From: Leptodontidium sp. MPI-SDFR-AT-0119
Taxonomy: Eukaryota > Ascomycota > Leotiomycetes > Helotiales > Leptodontidiaceae
Assembly: GCA_020726505.1 (NCBI GenBank)
Contig: JAHLEZ010000008.1
Span: 620,001 to 684,000 of the forward strand
DNA: 64,000 nucleotides
Direction: 5' to 3'
The translations under genes and the position numbers were made by a program. Below the pieces are notes generated by a model. That model worked only from the letters and a program-made list of their open reading frames with translations. It was not told the DNA's origin and searched no databases. Numbering within the stretch: the stretch's first letter is position 1; every line of letters begins with the position of its first letter. This document shows, in pieces, positions 33,840 to 45,339 of the stretch.

Positions 33840-36630
33840 AATACTTGACCTCGAGAGGTAGGCTTAAGCTGCGGCTGCGTAATACCACGAGACACTCCGT
33901 AAATAAAAGAAGATTCACTAAGACGATTTCCTCGTAAATAACGCAAATATCTAATAAGCGGCGAAGTACTTGAACTCTAATAGGAGCGTAACATTTGATA
34001 AGATATTACCCTTAGTAAGAATAAACGGATCTAATACGACGAATAAGACTAAACAAGTAAGAGAGTTACTGGCTACCTTCTTCCCTCTATTGCCTATAGT
34101 AATAAAGGAGGAAGGCCTACGGCCCTAGTGGGCACTAGTTCTAATGCCACGCCTTTTGGTCGAGGAGGTAAAGCGAAGAGTGTTTGCGGCATAGTCGTGG
34201 AAGGCACCTAAGTATAACGGATTACTAGTAATAGTATAGAAGCAAATATAGCCGGTAGTAAAAGAGAGGGTAACTATCCTCTTTTAGATATTACTAGACG
34301 TCGACGAGCTTCTTATATAATAAAGAGACGCTAAAATTATACTACTTAAAAAGCTAAAAAAGGGGAACTATATAATAATAAAAGCGTGGCGGCCGATCTC
34401 GTTATTATTCACGTTAGGCAAAGCACTTAAGTTAGTAATAATAAAATAGATATTATACGTAGTCGAAACATTTAGATTACTCCCGGCGAATTATTTTAAA
34501 GTAAGGAAGAAACGTTTAATTAAACAGGCTCTTATACTTTTATAAGAGAGTATTTATAAGGCATAAAGAGCCAAGAAGGTGCTTAGTCTTGTTAGTTTTA
34601 ACGTGAAGGGGGCATATAATAGAGTATATAAAGAGAGACTACTACAAAGACTTATAATAAGAGGCATTCTACTAGAGCTAATCAAATAGATTAATACGTT
34701 TTATTTTAATTACACGACAACTATCTTAGTTAACGGCCACGTCTCTAAACGGCAACTACTATCACAAGTAAGGTTACTATAGGAGTCCCCGCTCTCGCCG
34801 GTGTTATTTCTCTTCTTTAACGCTAATCTAGTTTAATATAAAATCAATAGTAATGGAGAATTAATAGTATTTGTAAACGATTATATTATATAAGTCATAA
34901 GACTAATAATAAATGTAAACCGTAATAAGATCTTAACTATTATTAACAAGGCGCTTAATTAAGAGAAGCGAAGCGGTGTAACGTTTAAGGGTAAAAAGAC
35001 GACTTTAGTGTATTTTACTTAATACTTAAACTAATCTAATACGACCTTAATAACTATTAAAGGAGAAGTAATAACACTAAAGGAGACTACTAAGATCTTA
35101 AGAGTGATTATAGACTTAAAGCTGCGATATAAATAATATATCGCGAGTGTAGCGACAAAAGGTCTCTTAGCTACTATAGCGCTAAAGAGGTTACGGATAG
35201 TGTCCCCTTTGATTATAAGGCAACTGTTCGAGTTAATAGTCGCACCTGTGGTTGACTACGCCTTTAATATCTAGATATATATGCGGAACTGCCGGTATAA
35301 CGTTACTAAATAGAGTATAAAGAGTAAGAGCACAGGCAATTATAGGCTTATTTTATATAATAGCCGTCGCTGTGGCCGAAATAAAAGTAAGTATACGAAT
35401 AATACGCGAGCGGCACGTAGATTAGGCTATTAAGTTATAGGTCGGCCTTTATACGCTACCTAAGACAAATCCGCTCTCGAGAATTAGTACTAGGGTATTG
35501 CGAAGATTTATATCGCCATTGTAAAAGATAGCCCAAGAACACGAAGATATATTAATAGATACTATAGAGACTATCTAAGAATATGCGATTAGTCTATAGG
35601 AACCACGAATACTGGCAATTATTAACCTAAATAGTAAGAGAGCGGCGGAAGTGGCTAATTACATTAGCGACATATATATTACAATAAGCTCATCAGAGAG
35701 GAAAGGCATAGTAAATATAGGAGGCGCTATTTTTGATACTTATAGTAAGATGTTAAATAAGTAACTTATTACATTCGCGATTACCCTTAGACTAAGATTA
35801 AAACAAAACTTGTACGTTGCCGAGCTCGAGGCGATAGTAATAGCGATTTAGGGAGTTCCCTTATACGTCTTAAGGAGAGAGATCACAATCGTTACTAGTA
35901 ATTAGGCGGCGCTATAAGTAGTAAGTTAACTAAAACAATAGTCGGGTCAGGCTAGCGTGATGTAAATCTATAATATAATTAGAGAATTAAAGAAAGGACA
36001 TAATCACGTTTTCCTTATATAAGCTCTAATATAATAAGAGTTTCATTTAGGGGAAAAAATCAAGAAGGCAGCACGAAGGGCTACTAAGACAGGCAGATTA
36101 CTATAGAAACTATTCTTTAACGCCAAATCTACAATTATTAACATAGTAAAAGCAAAGAGGTAAACCGGTAATACGCTTCCTAATAGAGTAAAAAAACACT
36201 TAAAAGAAATAAATACAGCGTTATTAAGGCGACATACTTGTACCTTGTACGACGCCTTAAGAAGAAGAGAAGTAAACGTATTAGCACAATTGCGGACGGG
36301 TATAATACGGCTTAATAAGTATTTATATCGTATTAAGGTAATAAAATCGGGTTAGTATACTTACAGACAGGCAAGAGAAACAGTTGAATACTTCTTCTTC
36401 AATTGCTTATTATAAGACACGTACTAAGAATACTTACTAGAGTAAACGGAGACTAAAAGGGGTAGCCTCTCTTATTATTTAAGAGGGAAAGTACTATCTG
36501 ACCCGCTAAATTAAAGACTCGACATCGAAGTAGTACGGACTACTATTAAGTACGCTATCGTAATAAGCCGACTCGATAAAGAGGTGGAACATATAGTAAC
36601 TTAGACGTCACAGGCGTGACTTGTATTAAG
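33840..36630 (+). pseudogene. LINE ORF2, reverse transcriptase and RNase H part, degraded
   Basis: Reverse transcriptase blocks can be read: SFNVKGAYNRVYKERLLQRL, ILVNGH, ESPLSPVLFLFFNA (family QGSPLSPVLF) and FVNDY (catalytic FVDD-type, here with D to N). Downstream are ILRVIIDLKLRYK and an RNase H-like part near 35640-36050. The C-terminal LINE block (QLRTGIIRLNKYLYRI ... RETVEYFFFNC) is at about 36290-36410. Gln and Trp codons are frequently TAG or TAA. Confidence 0.82.
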
Positions 36631-36985
36631 ACTCCCCCCCCCTTTCCCTTTTGTTTGTCCCTCCCTTTACTTAACTAACTTACCACGTACTCTCGTGGCT
36701 TGACAAGTCTTACTTTAACTACTAAGGATAAGACGTTAAACACTTAGAGGAGTTATCTCTAAGTACACTTGTTACTAATAACCCACGAGACCACGTCGAA
36801 TTGTAGAATTAAAGGCTAAAACAAAAAAAACCGTTCAAAGCGAACGTAAGGGCTGTCACGAGACTATGGCGGAATCGGAGAAATCGAACCCATGTAAATT
36901 AGTACTAGTGCCCTTTAGGCTTAGCCGGGCGGAATAGACCTTCATCATCGTATTCCCTCCTCCAAATAAATTGTTGTTGTTGAGC

Positions 36986-37332
36986 GAGCTTATATTTTCA
37001 ATAGTCCCGAATCAGGGTAAACTGTTGGTTATAAACAAATGAGCTTTGTTTGATTGGCAGGCGTGTCTACCTATTCTCGCTGAGCCAACTTACGATACGT
37101 ATTTTTACAATGTGTGTGTTTGATGCAACTGCTTCGTAATTCTAGCTGTTGCGTAAGTAAGCCCTCTAAAAAACGTTGAAATTAAATCTTCCCTTAGCAT
37201 AAAGAATGTCGCGATCTATCCACTGAACAGGTAAGTTTGCGGACGAGCTTAAATGTCGCTGTGTTATTTCCTGAACGCTTTTGCCATCGATTTGCTTTAG
37301 GCGTTTTGCTCAAATGGCTTGCTCGTCAACAT
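36986..37332. other. Unique-looking sequence between LINE and minisatellite
   Basis: The base composition returns to normal here and no frame is supported. It may be original host sequence between insertions. Confidence 0.5.
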
Positions 37333-37600
37333 GTTTGGACACCACCAAGTGTTTAGACCTTACTAAGGATTTGAACATCACGCCGGAGGTATTCAGACAT
37401 CATTAAGTATTTAGACCATATCAAGCGTTTGAATACCACTGAATGTTTAGACATCACTAGCTGTTTGGACGCTAGCAAATGTTTAAATATTGGCAGATGT
37501 TTGGACACTGGTGAATATTTAGTTAGACACTACTAAATGTTTGGAGAGCACCGAAAGTTTGGACAGCACCGAATATTTAAACACCATTGAATGTTTAGAT
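37333..37600. repeat. 18-bp minisatellite, left part (about 15 units)
   Basis: Units follow the pattern GTTTRGACAYCACYRART (18 bp), with one longer unit. The array stops at the TA of a DNA transposon (37600-37601) and resumes on its other side at 42131. Units differ by several substitutions each. Confidence 0.88.
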
Positions 37601-37601
37601 A

Positions 37602-37627
37602 CAGTCGGACCGCCTCAAAACCGACAA
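37602..37627 (+). repeat. Left terminal inverted repeat (26 bp)
   Basis: It starts CAGTCGGACCGCC and ends ACCGACAA; a perfect mirror of 42103-42128. Confidence 0.92.
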
Positions 37628-37679
37628 TTTTAAGAATTAAGTAATATAATATATCTGTTTAATCCATCAGATGCAATAA

Positions 37680-37890
37680 ATTGCTAGCATTCGAATGGAC
37701 CTACTTTTAGCCTAATCGGGCTAGCGGTAAAGAAGTTATACTTATATAAGTAAGGTCTTGGCGGGATTATTTTTTTTTGAGATTTTTATTTTATATTTAT
37801 ATGTTTTTTAAAAGTTATAACAAATATTATGCAATTCTTTTTGCTTCTAAATTCGTTATTAATTGTATTATAGTATTCTATAAGAAAAAG
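37680..37890 (+). repeat. Subterminal direct repeat, left copy (~210 bp)
   Basis: It shares many blocks in the same orientation and order with 41862-42075: GCTAG.., CGGACC.ACTTTTA, AATCGGGCT, AAAGTTATA, GGGATTATTTTTTTTG, TTTATTTTATATTT and TATAAGAAAA. The copies are diverged. Confidence 0.65.
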
Positions 37891-38739
37891 AAGTTGGTAT
37901 TATTAGTAGGACCCACTTAATTATTATAATATTTTTTTCTAGTAACGTTTTAAGTATTATTATTTTTTAAATAATTAAATAATATATAAAAGTATAATAT
38001 AATGATATAATATATTTTTATTAATTAAGTAGTATCTTAATAAGTGCTAATGCTTAGTCATTAGCGTATATGTTACTGTGTTATAGTATAAGAGTCTTTC
38101 TTTATTCACAGAATTTCTTCTTCCTTAAATATTAATAACTTCGCTTACCTTAATACTTAATAATTATAGCTAATTAAGTGACAATTATCTGTAAGTAATT
38201 AATCTATTTGAAAGAGTATTATTAATAGTATATTTTACGCTAGTCGTATCAGGAGACTTTTATAACTCTCGATGATTCTCTATTAGAGAGAGCTACAATA
38301 TTAAATATCGAACGATTACTTCTCAATTAAGTCGCTTTCCTGGAGGTAGAGGTATATTTAATTTAATTTATTTGATATTATAATATATAATTAACTTAAT
38401 TTATAGGTCTATCTTTATATTATTTCTCTTTAAACGAAGTTAATATAACAATTGAGATATACGTTAGTTAAGTTACAGAAGCTTCTAAAGAACTAATTAA
38501 AGCTTTATTACAAAAGAATAAGAGGGTTAGGGCTATTGTTATTAGGGGAGGTTAAAAGTGGACTACAAATAACGATTTTGGCGTATCTTGTCGTTAGTTT
38601 AGAGGAGTTATAACCTTTGAGATAATAGAGTTAGACGAAGGTTCTAAGACAGAGTTAGAGAGAGAGATACTTGATTCTTAAGAGGATTTTGAATAAAGCA
38701 CTTTTATAACTGCTAAGCTAGCTATTGCGCTAGTAAATA

Positions 38740-41686
38740 AATACAAAATCTAACTAATAAAATCAAGCTAACTCGTCAACCTCTACTTGGTTCTTTAGGA
38801 TTATATTAAACTCCTTTATTATAATCTTAGAGATAGTTTTATGGCCACTTTATTTTTTTATATATTACGTAGTTTGCTTAAAGTTAAGCCCCTTTCGGTA
38901 AGTATCTATAAAGCGTGAAGCTCTATTAATATATTTGCGTAGTGTATTAAGAGGACAAGAGTTTAAAGCTTTTAAAGTTACTTCTTTAGCTTAAAGGTTT
39001 ATTAGTTATTAAATTTTAAAATAAGTTAATAACTTACTTTTGGAAAAGTCTCTTTCTAAACTTGTCGATATAAGTTCTTGTAAAACGCCTAATACATCTT
39101 AATCGGGTTTAGCTCGCAGTGAAACTTCGGTAAAAAGAGACACTTATGACCCCTAGACAAGAGTAGCTCTTTAAGAGCCGACTTTTGTTTAAAGAAGTCT
39201 TTGTGATTAACTAAAATCCTCGCCAAGTAATAAGTAGTAATCTTTTTTGAAGGCTAAGAAAGAATATTAGTGTATTTGCTGTCTCCGGTACACTTAGCCT
39301 TTAGTAGCTTTTTCCTTATAAGTTATTAATATATTACTTTAAATTTAAAGAATAATACTTACTTAAAGGTAAATAACCTTTCTCGGCAAGGATTTATTTA
39401 AGTCCTTTTGGCGTTTCTTCTATAATAGTCTTCTTGGCTCTCTTTTTGTTAGGGTAGCCTTCAACTAGTACCTTAATAACCTTCTTAACCTTATAATTAA
39501 GCTCTTGAATAGTACCCTCTAACCCGCGAGCTCGTTTAGCTTTAGAAATATTAGGGGGAAAGTAGGTATCCTGAAAAGTAAGTTAATTAGTAAGTACTTC
39601 TTAAATAGGCAGGTATAACTAAAAAACTAACTTTTTGTAATAAAGGAGCTCTACCCTTACTAAGATTTATATTAAAGGCGTTTAAAGTACCTTCCCCTTT
39701 GCTAGCGTAAGCACTTGATTAGTCGAAAACAAAGATAGTTACCTTATTAGGGTGCTTTTCTTCGAATATATTAATAGCTTTCTTTACTTACTTTAAGAGA
39801 GCCTTTGTATTCTAATATTTAACGTCGCCCCCTAGATAAATGATTTCCCGAGTATCTTTTTGACTAATAGTAAGCCTCCCTTTAAGACTTATAAAGTCTA
39901 AAACGTGAATAAGGCCTCCTTTACTTTTAAAAGGCATTTTTTGTTGATCTTCGTAAAGCTAGATTCGCTTAGAATACTCTTTACTATGAAAGTAACTCTC
40001 GTTATAATAGTAAATAACGTGCTCTTTCTCCCCTAGTAGTAGAGTTGGAGCAATTGGCTAAAGAACCTTATTCTCGTCTTCTTCGTAATTAGTAGTAAAC
40101 GATTAGTAAAGAGTTATTTTTAGTAGAAACTTATTTTAACGATACTTAATAACGTCAGCTTTCTTATAGCTATTAATATATACCCCTTTCTTTTCTTTAG
40201 TAACGTAAAATCCAAGACGATTTAGCCACTTATAAGTAGCTGTTTTACTAAGAGCTTTCTAAGGTTTTATTGACTTTCCCCTAGTAGTTTTACTTAATAA
40301 GGGCTTCTTGTTGTTGTTAGCCGAAGCTAATAATCGAGGCATGATTTGTATATTAAGAGCGTAGCGAAATCCTTTTGGTGTAATCGTAGCTAGCTTTTGA
40401 GCTAATAACTAAGTTTTATAAGCTTAAAAGACGTCTTTGTTGTCTAAATAAGATCGATTTTTTCGAGTTCCTCCACGTGTTTTAAGGGGTAGCGATTTAT
40501 GCGTTCGATAATAAAGAAATAGAGCTCTTATTTTGCGGGCAAGAGTTATTCCTTTACTAGTAGGGTAATTACTCTCGGCAATAAGGAGAGAGGCTTCGAT
40601 TCGACCTCTACGAGGACTCTTTTTTAAGAGATTTTGAATATATTGTTAAATAAGTGAATATTCGAACTGTACCTGAGGGAGAAGCTTAACCTTCTTGTTA
40701 TTGATTTGCTTCTTAATATCGGTAAGAACCTTTCGATAAGTCTTTGGCGTAGAGGTAATTTCGGTAAAGCCAAAGTTAATAGTATCTCTAATAAGCGAAT
40801 CTAATAAGAGCTCGTTGCGATCATTTGTAAATTCGATATCATTGAAATCGTCTAACTTAATAGAGTTATTTTTGGCCCGAAGTTCTTCCTTTACTTGTTG
40901 ATCGAACTCTTCGTCTTCTTTGTTGCTTAAATCGTTAATATCTTTAAAAGGATCGTCGTCGGGAGGCTCTATTATAAGAGGTTTTAGTTTAAAGAAACTA
41001 GTAAGAGGTTGTTGTAAGGTAGGCTAATTGTGTGCGGGAGTTTTAGACTTGTAGAGAGAATTTTGACGATTTAATTCTCGTTAAGTTACTCTAGCTCTCT
41101 TTTGAGTGGCTAATCCCTTTTCTAAAAGAGGAGCTAATTTACTCTTATGAGGGCCTTTAGGAACTAATATATAAATTAGTTATTATATTTATTAAAAGAA
41201 TAAGAAGATACTAACTAAACGTTAATACGTTAAATACTTCTTTAGAAGGTAATACTACTTTGCCTTCTAAATCGATTATTAACTAACGAAAGTACTTAGA
41301 GATTTTAAACTCTTTGGTAACTTCTTTCTTAATATCTAATTCGTTAATTTCCTCCTTATTTAGCCTATCCCGGCCTAGCTTTTTAAGATCTTAATCTAAA
41401 AACTTATTAGTACGAGTAATATTATTATCTTCTTCTTCTTCGCTCTTTAATTCGTTAATCACTTGAGCTCTCTTTTCCTTCTTAAACTCTAATTCGTCGA
41501 TTTAACTACTATTAAAAGCAATAAGTGTAGTAGTAATAATAAGCTTTGTAAGGCGTAAAGGTAGAGGTAAAGAACTAAAGGCTTTAGGTGTTTATTAACG
41601 AGGACGCTTTGTGATTGGCCGAATAGGCGATCCAAGAGGTGATTTAGCAAGAGTAGCGCCTCTATTACGCTTCGAAGGAGCCATAA
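38740..41686 (-). pseudogene. DDE transposase of the 4.5-kb element, degraded
   Basis: On minus, MAPSKRNRGATLAKSPLG starts near 41683. Further down the frame reads MPRLLASANNNKKPLLSKTT (from 40341), YYNESYFHSKE with the first acidic site (about 39990), IYLGGDVKY, VFD-SSAYASKGEGTLNAF with the second Asp (about 39700), and LPKFHCELNPIKMY (about 39090-39135), where the family NPIEMYW has Glu changed to Lys and Trp to a stop. Relatives with this GGD..FDQSSAH..LPKFHCELNPIE order are common in fungi. Many stops and probably a few frameshifts are present. The N-terminal half between 40360 and 41600 is hard to follow. Confidence 0.72.
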
Positions 41687-41861
41687 TAAGTGTTGTGAAA
41701 GTGGTGGTTGAAATAGCCGGTGTAGTAGTAGTAATATTAGGTAGAGTTGACGTTGAAAGTTAAAGATATTTTAGCTCGCTTAATTATGAAGCTAAGGAAC
41801 TTCAATAATAATATATTATTAAACCTCCACATTTCAAAGAACTATCTAATCTATCTTATAC

Positions 41862-42075
41862 GTCTAATTACTAGCTTTCTAACGGACCCACTTTTATCTA
41901 AATCGGGCTTAGTTTTATAAAGTTATATCGTCGCCAAGAAAAAGGGATTATTTTTTTTGAAATGTCGTTTTTTTATTTTATATTTGAATATAACTTTTTA
42001 ATTACATAGTAAAATAAAAAAAGCTAAGAGGCCAAATGGCTTTAAATATATAAACGTAGTATCTTATAAGAAAAT
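41862..42075 (+). repeat. Subterminal direct repeat, right copy (~210 bp)
   Basis: This is the partner of 37680-37890. Direct rather than inverted orientation is not explained by the terminal inverted repeats. Confidence 0.65.
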
Positions 42076-42102
42076 ATCTCCACTTTTTTAAAGTTTAAAT
42101 TT

Positions 42103-42128
42103 TTGTCGGTTTTGAGGCGGTCCGACTG
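42103..42128 (-). repeat. Right terminal inverted repeat (26 bp)
   Basis: It starts TTGTCGGTTTTG and ends GGTCCGACTG, followed by TA at 42129-42130. Confidence 0.92.
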
Positions 42129-42130
42129 TA

Positions 42131-42186
42131 GTGCTGAAAGTTTGGACACTATCAGATGTTTAGACCTACCCCGCGTTTAGACCAGC
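42131..42186. repeat. 18-bp minisatellite, right part
   Basis: The sequence GTGCTGAAAG completes the unit interrupted at 37600. Two or three further TTTRGAC-type units follow, then the array ends. Confidence 0.8.
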
Positions 42187-42190
42187 CAAG

Positions 42191-43570
42191 ATGGTCGTCG
42201 CCTCACCTCACTATGCATGGACCAAGCAAGAATTCCTTCAATTCTCGAAACTCTCGGAATCGGAAGAGACAGCGCCGTTGAATTCTTTTGAGACTGCCCT
42301 CGACGAGAAAGTTAACCTCGTAGAGCGACTTAATAATAAGGACAACTCGGCCATTATCAGTGAGAACCTCGACGACCTCATGTGCCATCCCAAGTTACAA
42401 GCCTTGCTAATGTCCAGCAAGGAAAGGTGCCGGTAGTACTTCCATACGTCTGCCAGCTACTGGAAGAAGAAGCGTAGTATATTTCCCTCTTTATTTTTCC
42501 TGTCCTCTCTCTGTCACACACCCATTTATCTATCTATCCATATATTTATTTATTTATCTGCTTGCTGACTATTTCCTTAAAAGCCGGGAATTCCAAGCCG
42601 ATATCGAGCATCAGAAGCAGTATGGAGCCGAAGCTCGACGCTGAGCCCAAAGACAACCAGAGTAATAGCGACAAGAACCTCGACGATTCCACTACAAGAA
42701 CAAGCTTGGAAACAACCTGGAAAGTGGGGGAGGATCTGCAGGCACGAACGTGTGTGATATGGTGGATACAAATGAAGGGGTACAAGTACAACAACAACAA
42801 CCACCCATATCAAATACACCAAATGCAGACAATTCTCTACCCTTCGATTGGAGGCACGATATGGACTCTGAAGCTCTTGCTGCTGTTAATACAGATGCGT
42901 ACGTACCAGCAAACAAACGTATCGTTTGTTGTTGATTTCCTAGGCTTACGGTTTCCTAGCTCTTGGCGAGATCTTGACCACAGCACGAGCATCTTCACCC
43001 CTCGAGGCCTCCAAAGAAGATCGAAAAGACAGCAAATGTACCAAACGATTCTAGAGCCTTCGTACACCCTTCAGCACCGGCTATGCAGACTGCAGACACC
43101 GAACCCACCGACAAGACCACCATTGCAATGAAGACCACACCATGTCAAGCCTCCATTGCTGGAGGCAGACCCGGCTCTATCTCGCCCAACGACGATGCGA
43201 ACCACAGCCCCACAGCCTCAATGCATTCCAGATTCCTCCTTCTACCTCCAAACACACAATTCAGTCATTGACCTCGAACGAAGTCAAGACCACGAATAAA
43301 GGGGCGAACCCTGCAGACTTCCTGTTCCGTTTAACATCAGATTATCAAATCACACCCGCAATTCCAAGACCCGTACTCGGTACGACGGATATTTCTCCTG
43401 GTGTGGTAGAAGTAGAGGAGGAGCGACAAGGAAGCTCTCTCGAAAGACAAGTTGGATATGGACTTCTGTCCTTGAAGAACTCTAGAGGCGTTCAACCGAC
43501 AACCAGCCGAAAGCGCGCAGCGTCTCTCGCTTTCGGAGAACATCCTAAGGACTACCTATTTATCTTCTAA
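42191..43570 (+). other. Candidate gene or gene remnant of unknown function
   Basis: Three plus-strand frames follow each other: 42191-42436 (MVVASPHYAWTKQEFLQF..., with ordinary acidic, helical composition), a Gln-rich stretch readable at 42750-42935 (QVQQQQPPISNTPNADNS), and 43142-43570 ending RKRAASLAFGEHPKDYLFIF. A possible intron ends at CTTACGGTTTCCTAG (about 42959). I could not find one phase-consistent gene model, and recognise no domain. The transposon and minisatellite lie directly upstream, so the promoter or 5' exons may have been displaced. Confidence 0.35.
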
Positions 43571-45339
43571 TCCTGGCGAAGAAATCGGGTAATATTTTGC
43601 TGTTTGGCTCGGCTCAGGTGCTACATGATTTGGAGGATGGATGGGGTTAAACGCTGGGAGCTATCTAATATTGTTTGACGCTACAACCTCAGAATAAAAC
43701 CAAAATCTAAAAATCCTCCTTCTAATTTTTCACTATGGGTTATCAACCAAAACCATCTCGGTCTAATATTTCTTTCTTTCTAATGCGTCCCAACATTCGA
43801 TCCCAAAATCTCTTGTGCAGTCTCCCCCTTGACCACCCGTCTCAACATCTCACATCAAATTGTGTGGTGTAAATCGAGACTATCGTGATACATCAATTTC
43901 GGAATTCCATCGCTCAAGGTTCGAGAAAGAGAAAAGGTAGGTAGGCTTTAAAGGCTTTAAACTTACCAAAGGCAGACTCCGCACGAGCAAGTCTGTGGAT
44001 AATTCTCCTGCGACATAGGACGGAACGACCTTGAGCTCTACAGAAAAAGGTTTGCGTTCACCGCACGCAAATCATTAATGAACGCTGCTAGGTTGTTAGG
44101 CTAGATGACGGGGGAGAGGGGTGGGTCTGGGAAGGCTGAGACGAGTGCGTTTAACAGGCGGTGGAGATCTCTGTGTAATTCTGCGTTATTAAGGGGTTGG
44201 AGGGGAGGCGGAGGCGGTCCAGTTCCTTATTGTAGGATTACTGGAGGAGATCGTGGAGGTGCGGAAACATGTGATGTGGCTTCAGCTTGTCCCCTAATAT
44301 AGAGTGCTGGACTATTCGTGTTGATGCTGCGTGCTTCGGCACCTCGAAGAATGGTAGAAGGCTCTGGATGATCGGCTGTAGTTCGTGTATTGCCGGCTCT
44401 TGTCGTATTATCTGCGTCTGCGGATTGCTAATCGATGTTCTAAACAGTGAGTGTAGCTGTTGTGACGAGGAGTTCATGTTTAGCATTAACATCAACAACA
44501 TCAGATCCTAGGCTCCAAATCGCCAGTGTATACGGCGAAGTGTGTTGAGTAGTGGGTGGAGGTGTCGAGAGATAGAGAATTAATTTCGTCCTGAACACCA
44601 CTACCTTTATGTGTCGGATGTCCGATTGAGGATTGCGAATCAGTGCCGTCGTGAAGGGCCGTAAGGCATGGGAGGAGTGGATGAGATGTAGATGTGCTTC
44701 CAATGTGTATTAGAGCCAAACAGATCAAGACAGGTGCAGAAGCTGCCCCGAGCCAACGATTATGAGTGGAAGGGGTAAGAGTTTGAGTATTTTGAGACAA
44801 TCTTGGAGCTCCAATAATGTAAGTTGCTTCGTCTTTGACAAGCGTTTGGGCAAGACGCAGTCACTTGGGTCTTCGTTTTCCCATTTAAGAGGGATTTAAT
44901 AGGGAGAATAGTTGTACACACTTAAGTCGAGGCATAATTAACAAATCGACTCGACTCCTAGGGCGTCTTTGGATCAGGGGATGGAAAGGAAGGATTATTA
45001 CAATAAAGGCGGTACAGTAAAAGAGACTTTATATAAATAGGGAGGGTTTAGTTAAGAGGCCTGGTTGTGTTCTTCGCTTCTCGAAGAGCTTTCAGATCCT
45101 CGCTTAAATCGTTTGTTTGATTTGCGACTTTTACAGGGCTCAGGAATATACCCCAGGAACTTCGCAGCACTAGGCAGGACTTCGTAGCCCCCCGAGTCCC
45201 CGACGCAAAAAGATCCGCAAAGGCAGTAGAGTAAAGCTACGTGAAATATTGAGACATAATATAATACACAGTTAGAGTCATTAGGTAATATTAAATAAGA
45301 ATTCAGAAGTGTACTATTACTTAATATCGCGCGCAGCTA
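43571..45339. other. Gene-poor region with unassigned ORFs
   Basis: Overlapping minus ORFs at 44238-44501, 44440-44703 and 44501-44800 (one with a hydrophobic APVLICLALIHIG stretch) could be exons of one gene, but no junction is convincing. 45240-45340 is AT-rich. Confidence 0.4.

Larger units (their letters stand above)
29930..36985 (+). mobile_element. Tad-like LINE (non-LTR retrotransposon), RIP-damaged, interrupted by a gag-only LTR element
   Basis: The plus strand carries, in order, a nucleic-acid-binding ORF1, an apurinic endonuclease-like domain, reverse transcriptase, RNase H-like and C-terminal segments, followed by a pyrimidine-rich stretch and a (TTG)n tail at about 36969-36983. 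The whole is densely filled with TAG/TAA and is AT-rich. A 1,618-bp element at 32217-33834 splits the endonuclease from the reverse transcriptase. Ends are approximate; I could not identify the target duplication. Confidence 0.82.
37602..42128. mobile_element. TA-flanked DDE DNA transposon (pogo/Tc1-like), 4,527 bp, RIP-damaged
   Basis: The ends are perfect 26-bp inverted repeats starting CAGTCGGACCGCCTC, with TA on both outer sides. The interior is AT-rich, with degraded coding traces on the minus strand. CAGT ends, TA duplication and an NPI(E)-type transposase suggest the Tc1/mariner-pogo group. The insertion splits an 18-bp minisatellite. Confidence 0.88.

Noticed and set aside
36850..36910. 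tRNA gene on the minus strand in the LINE tail
   Set aside because: A B-box-like motif is present, but the T-stem and acceptor stem do not pair and no A box or anticodon arm is evident.
37333..37600. 18-bp repeat as a coding hexapeptide repeat (CLDxxx)
   Set aside because: A frame with CLD-type hexapeptides exists for short stretches, but unit-length variation and stops break it.
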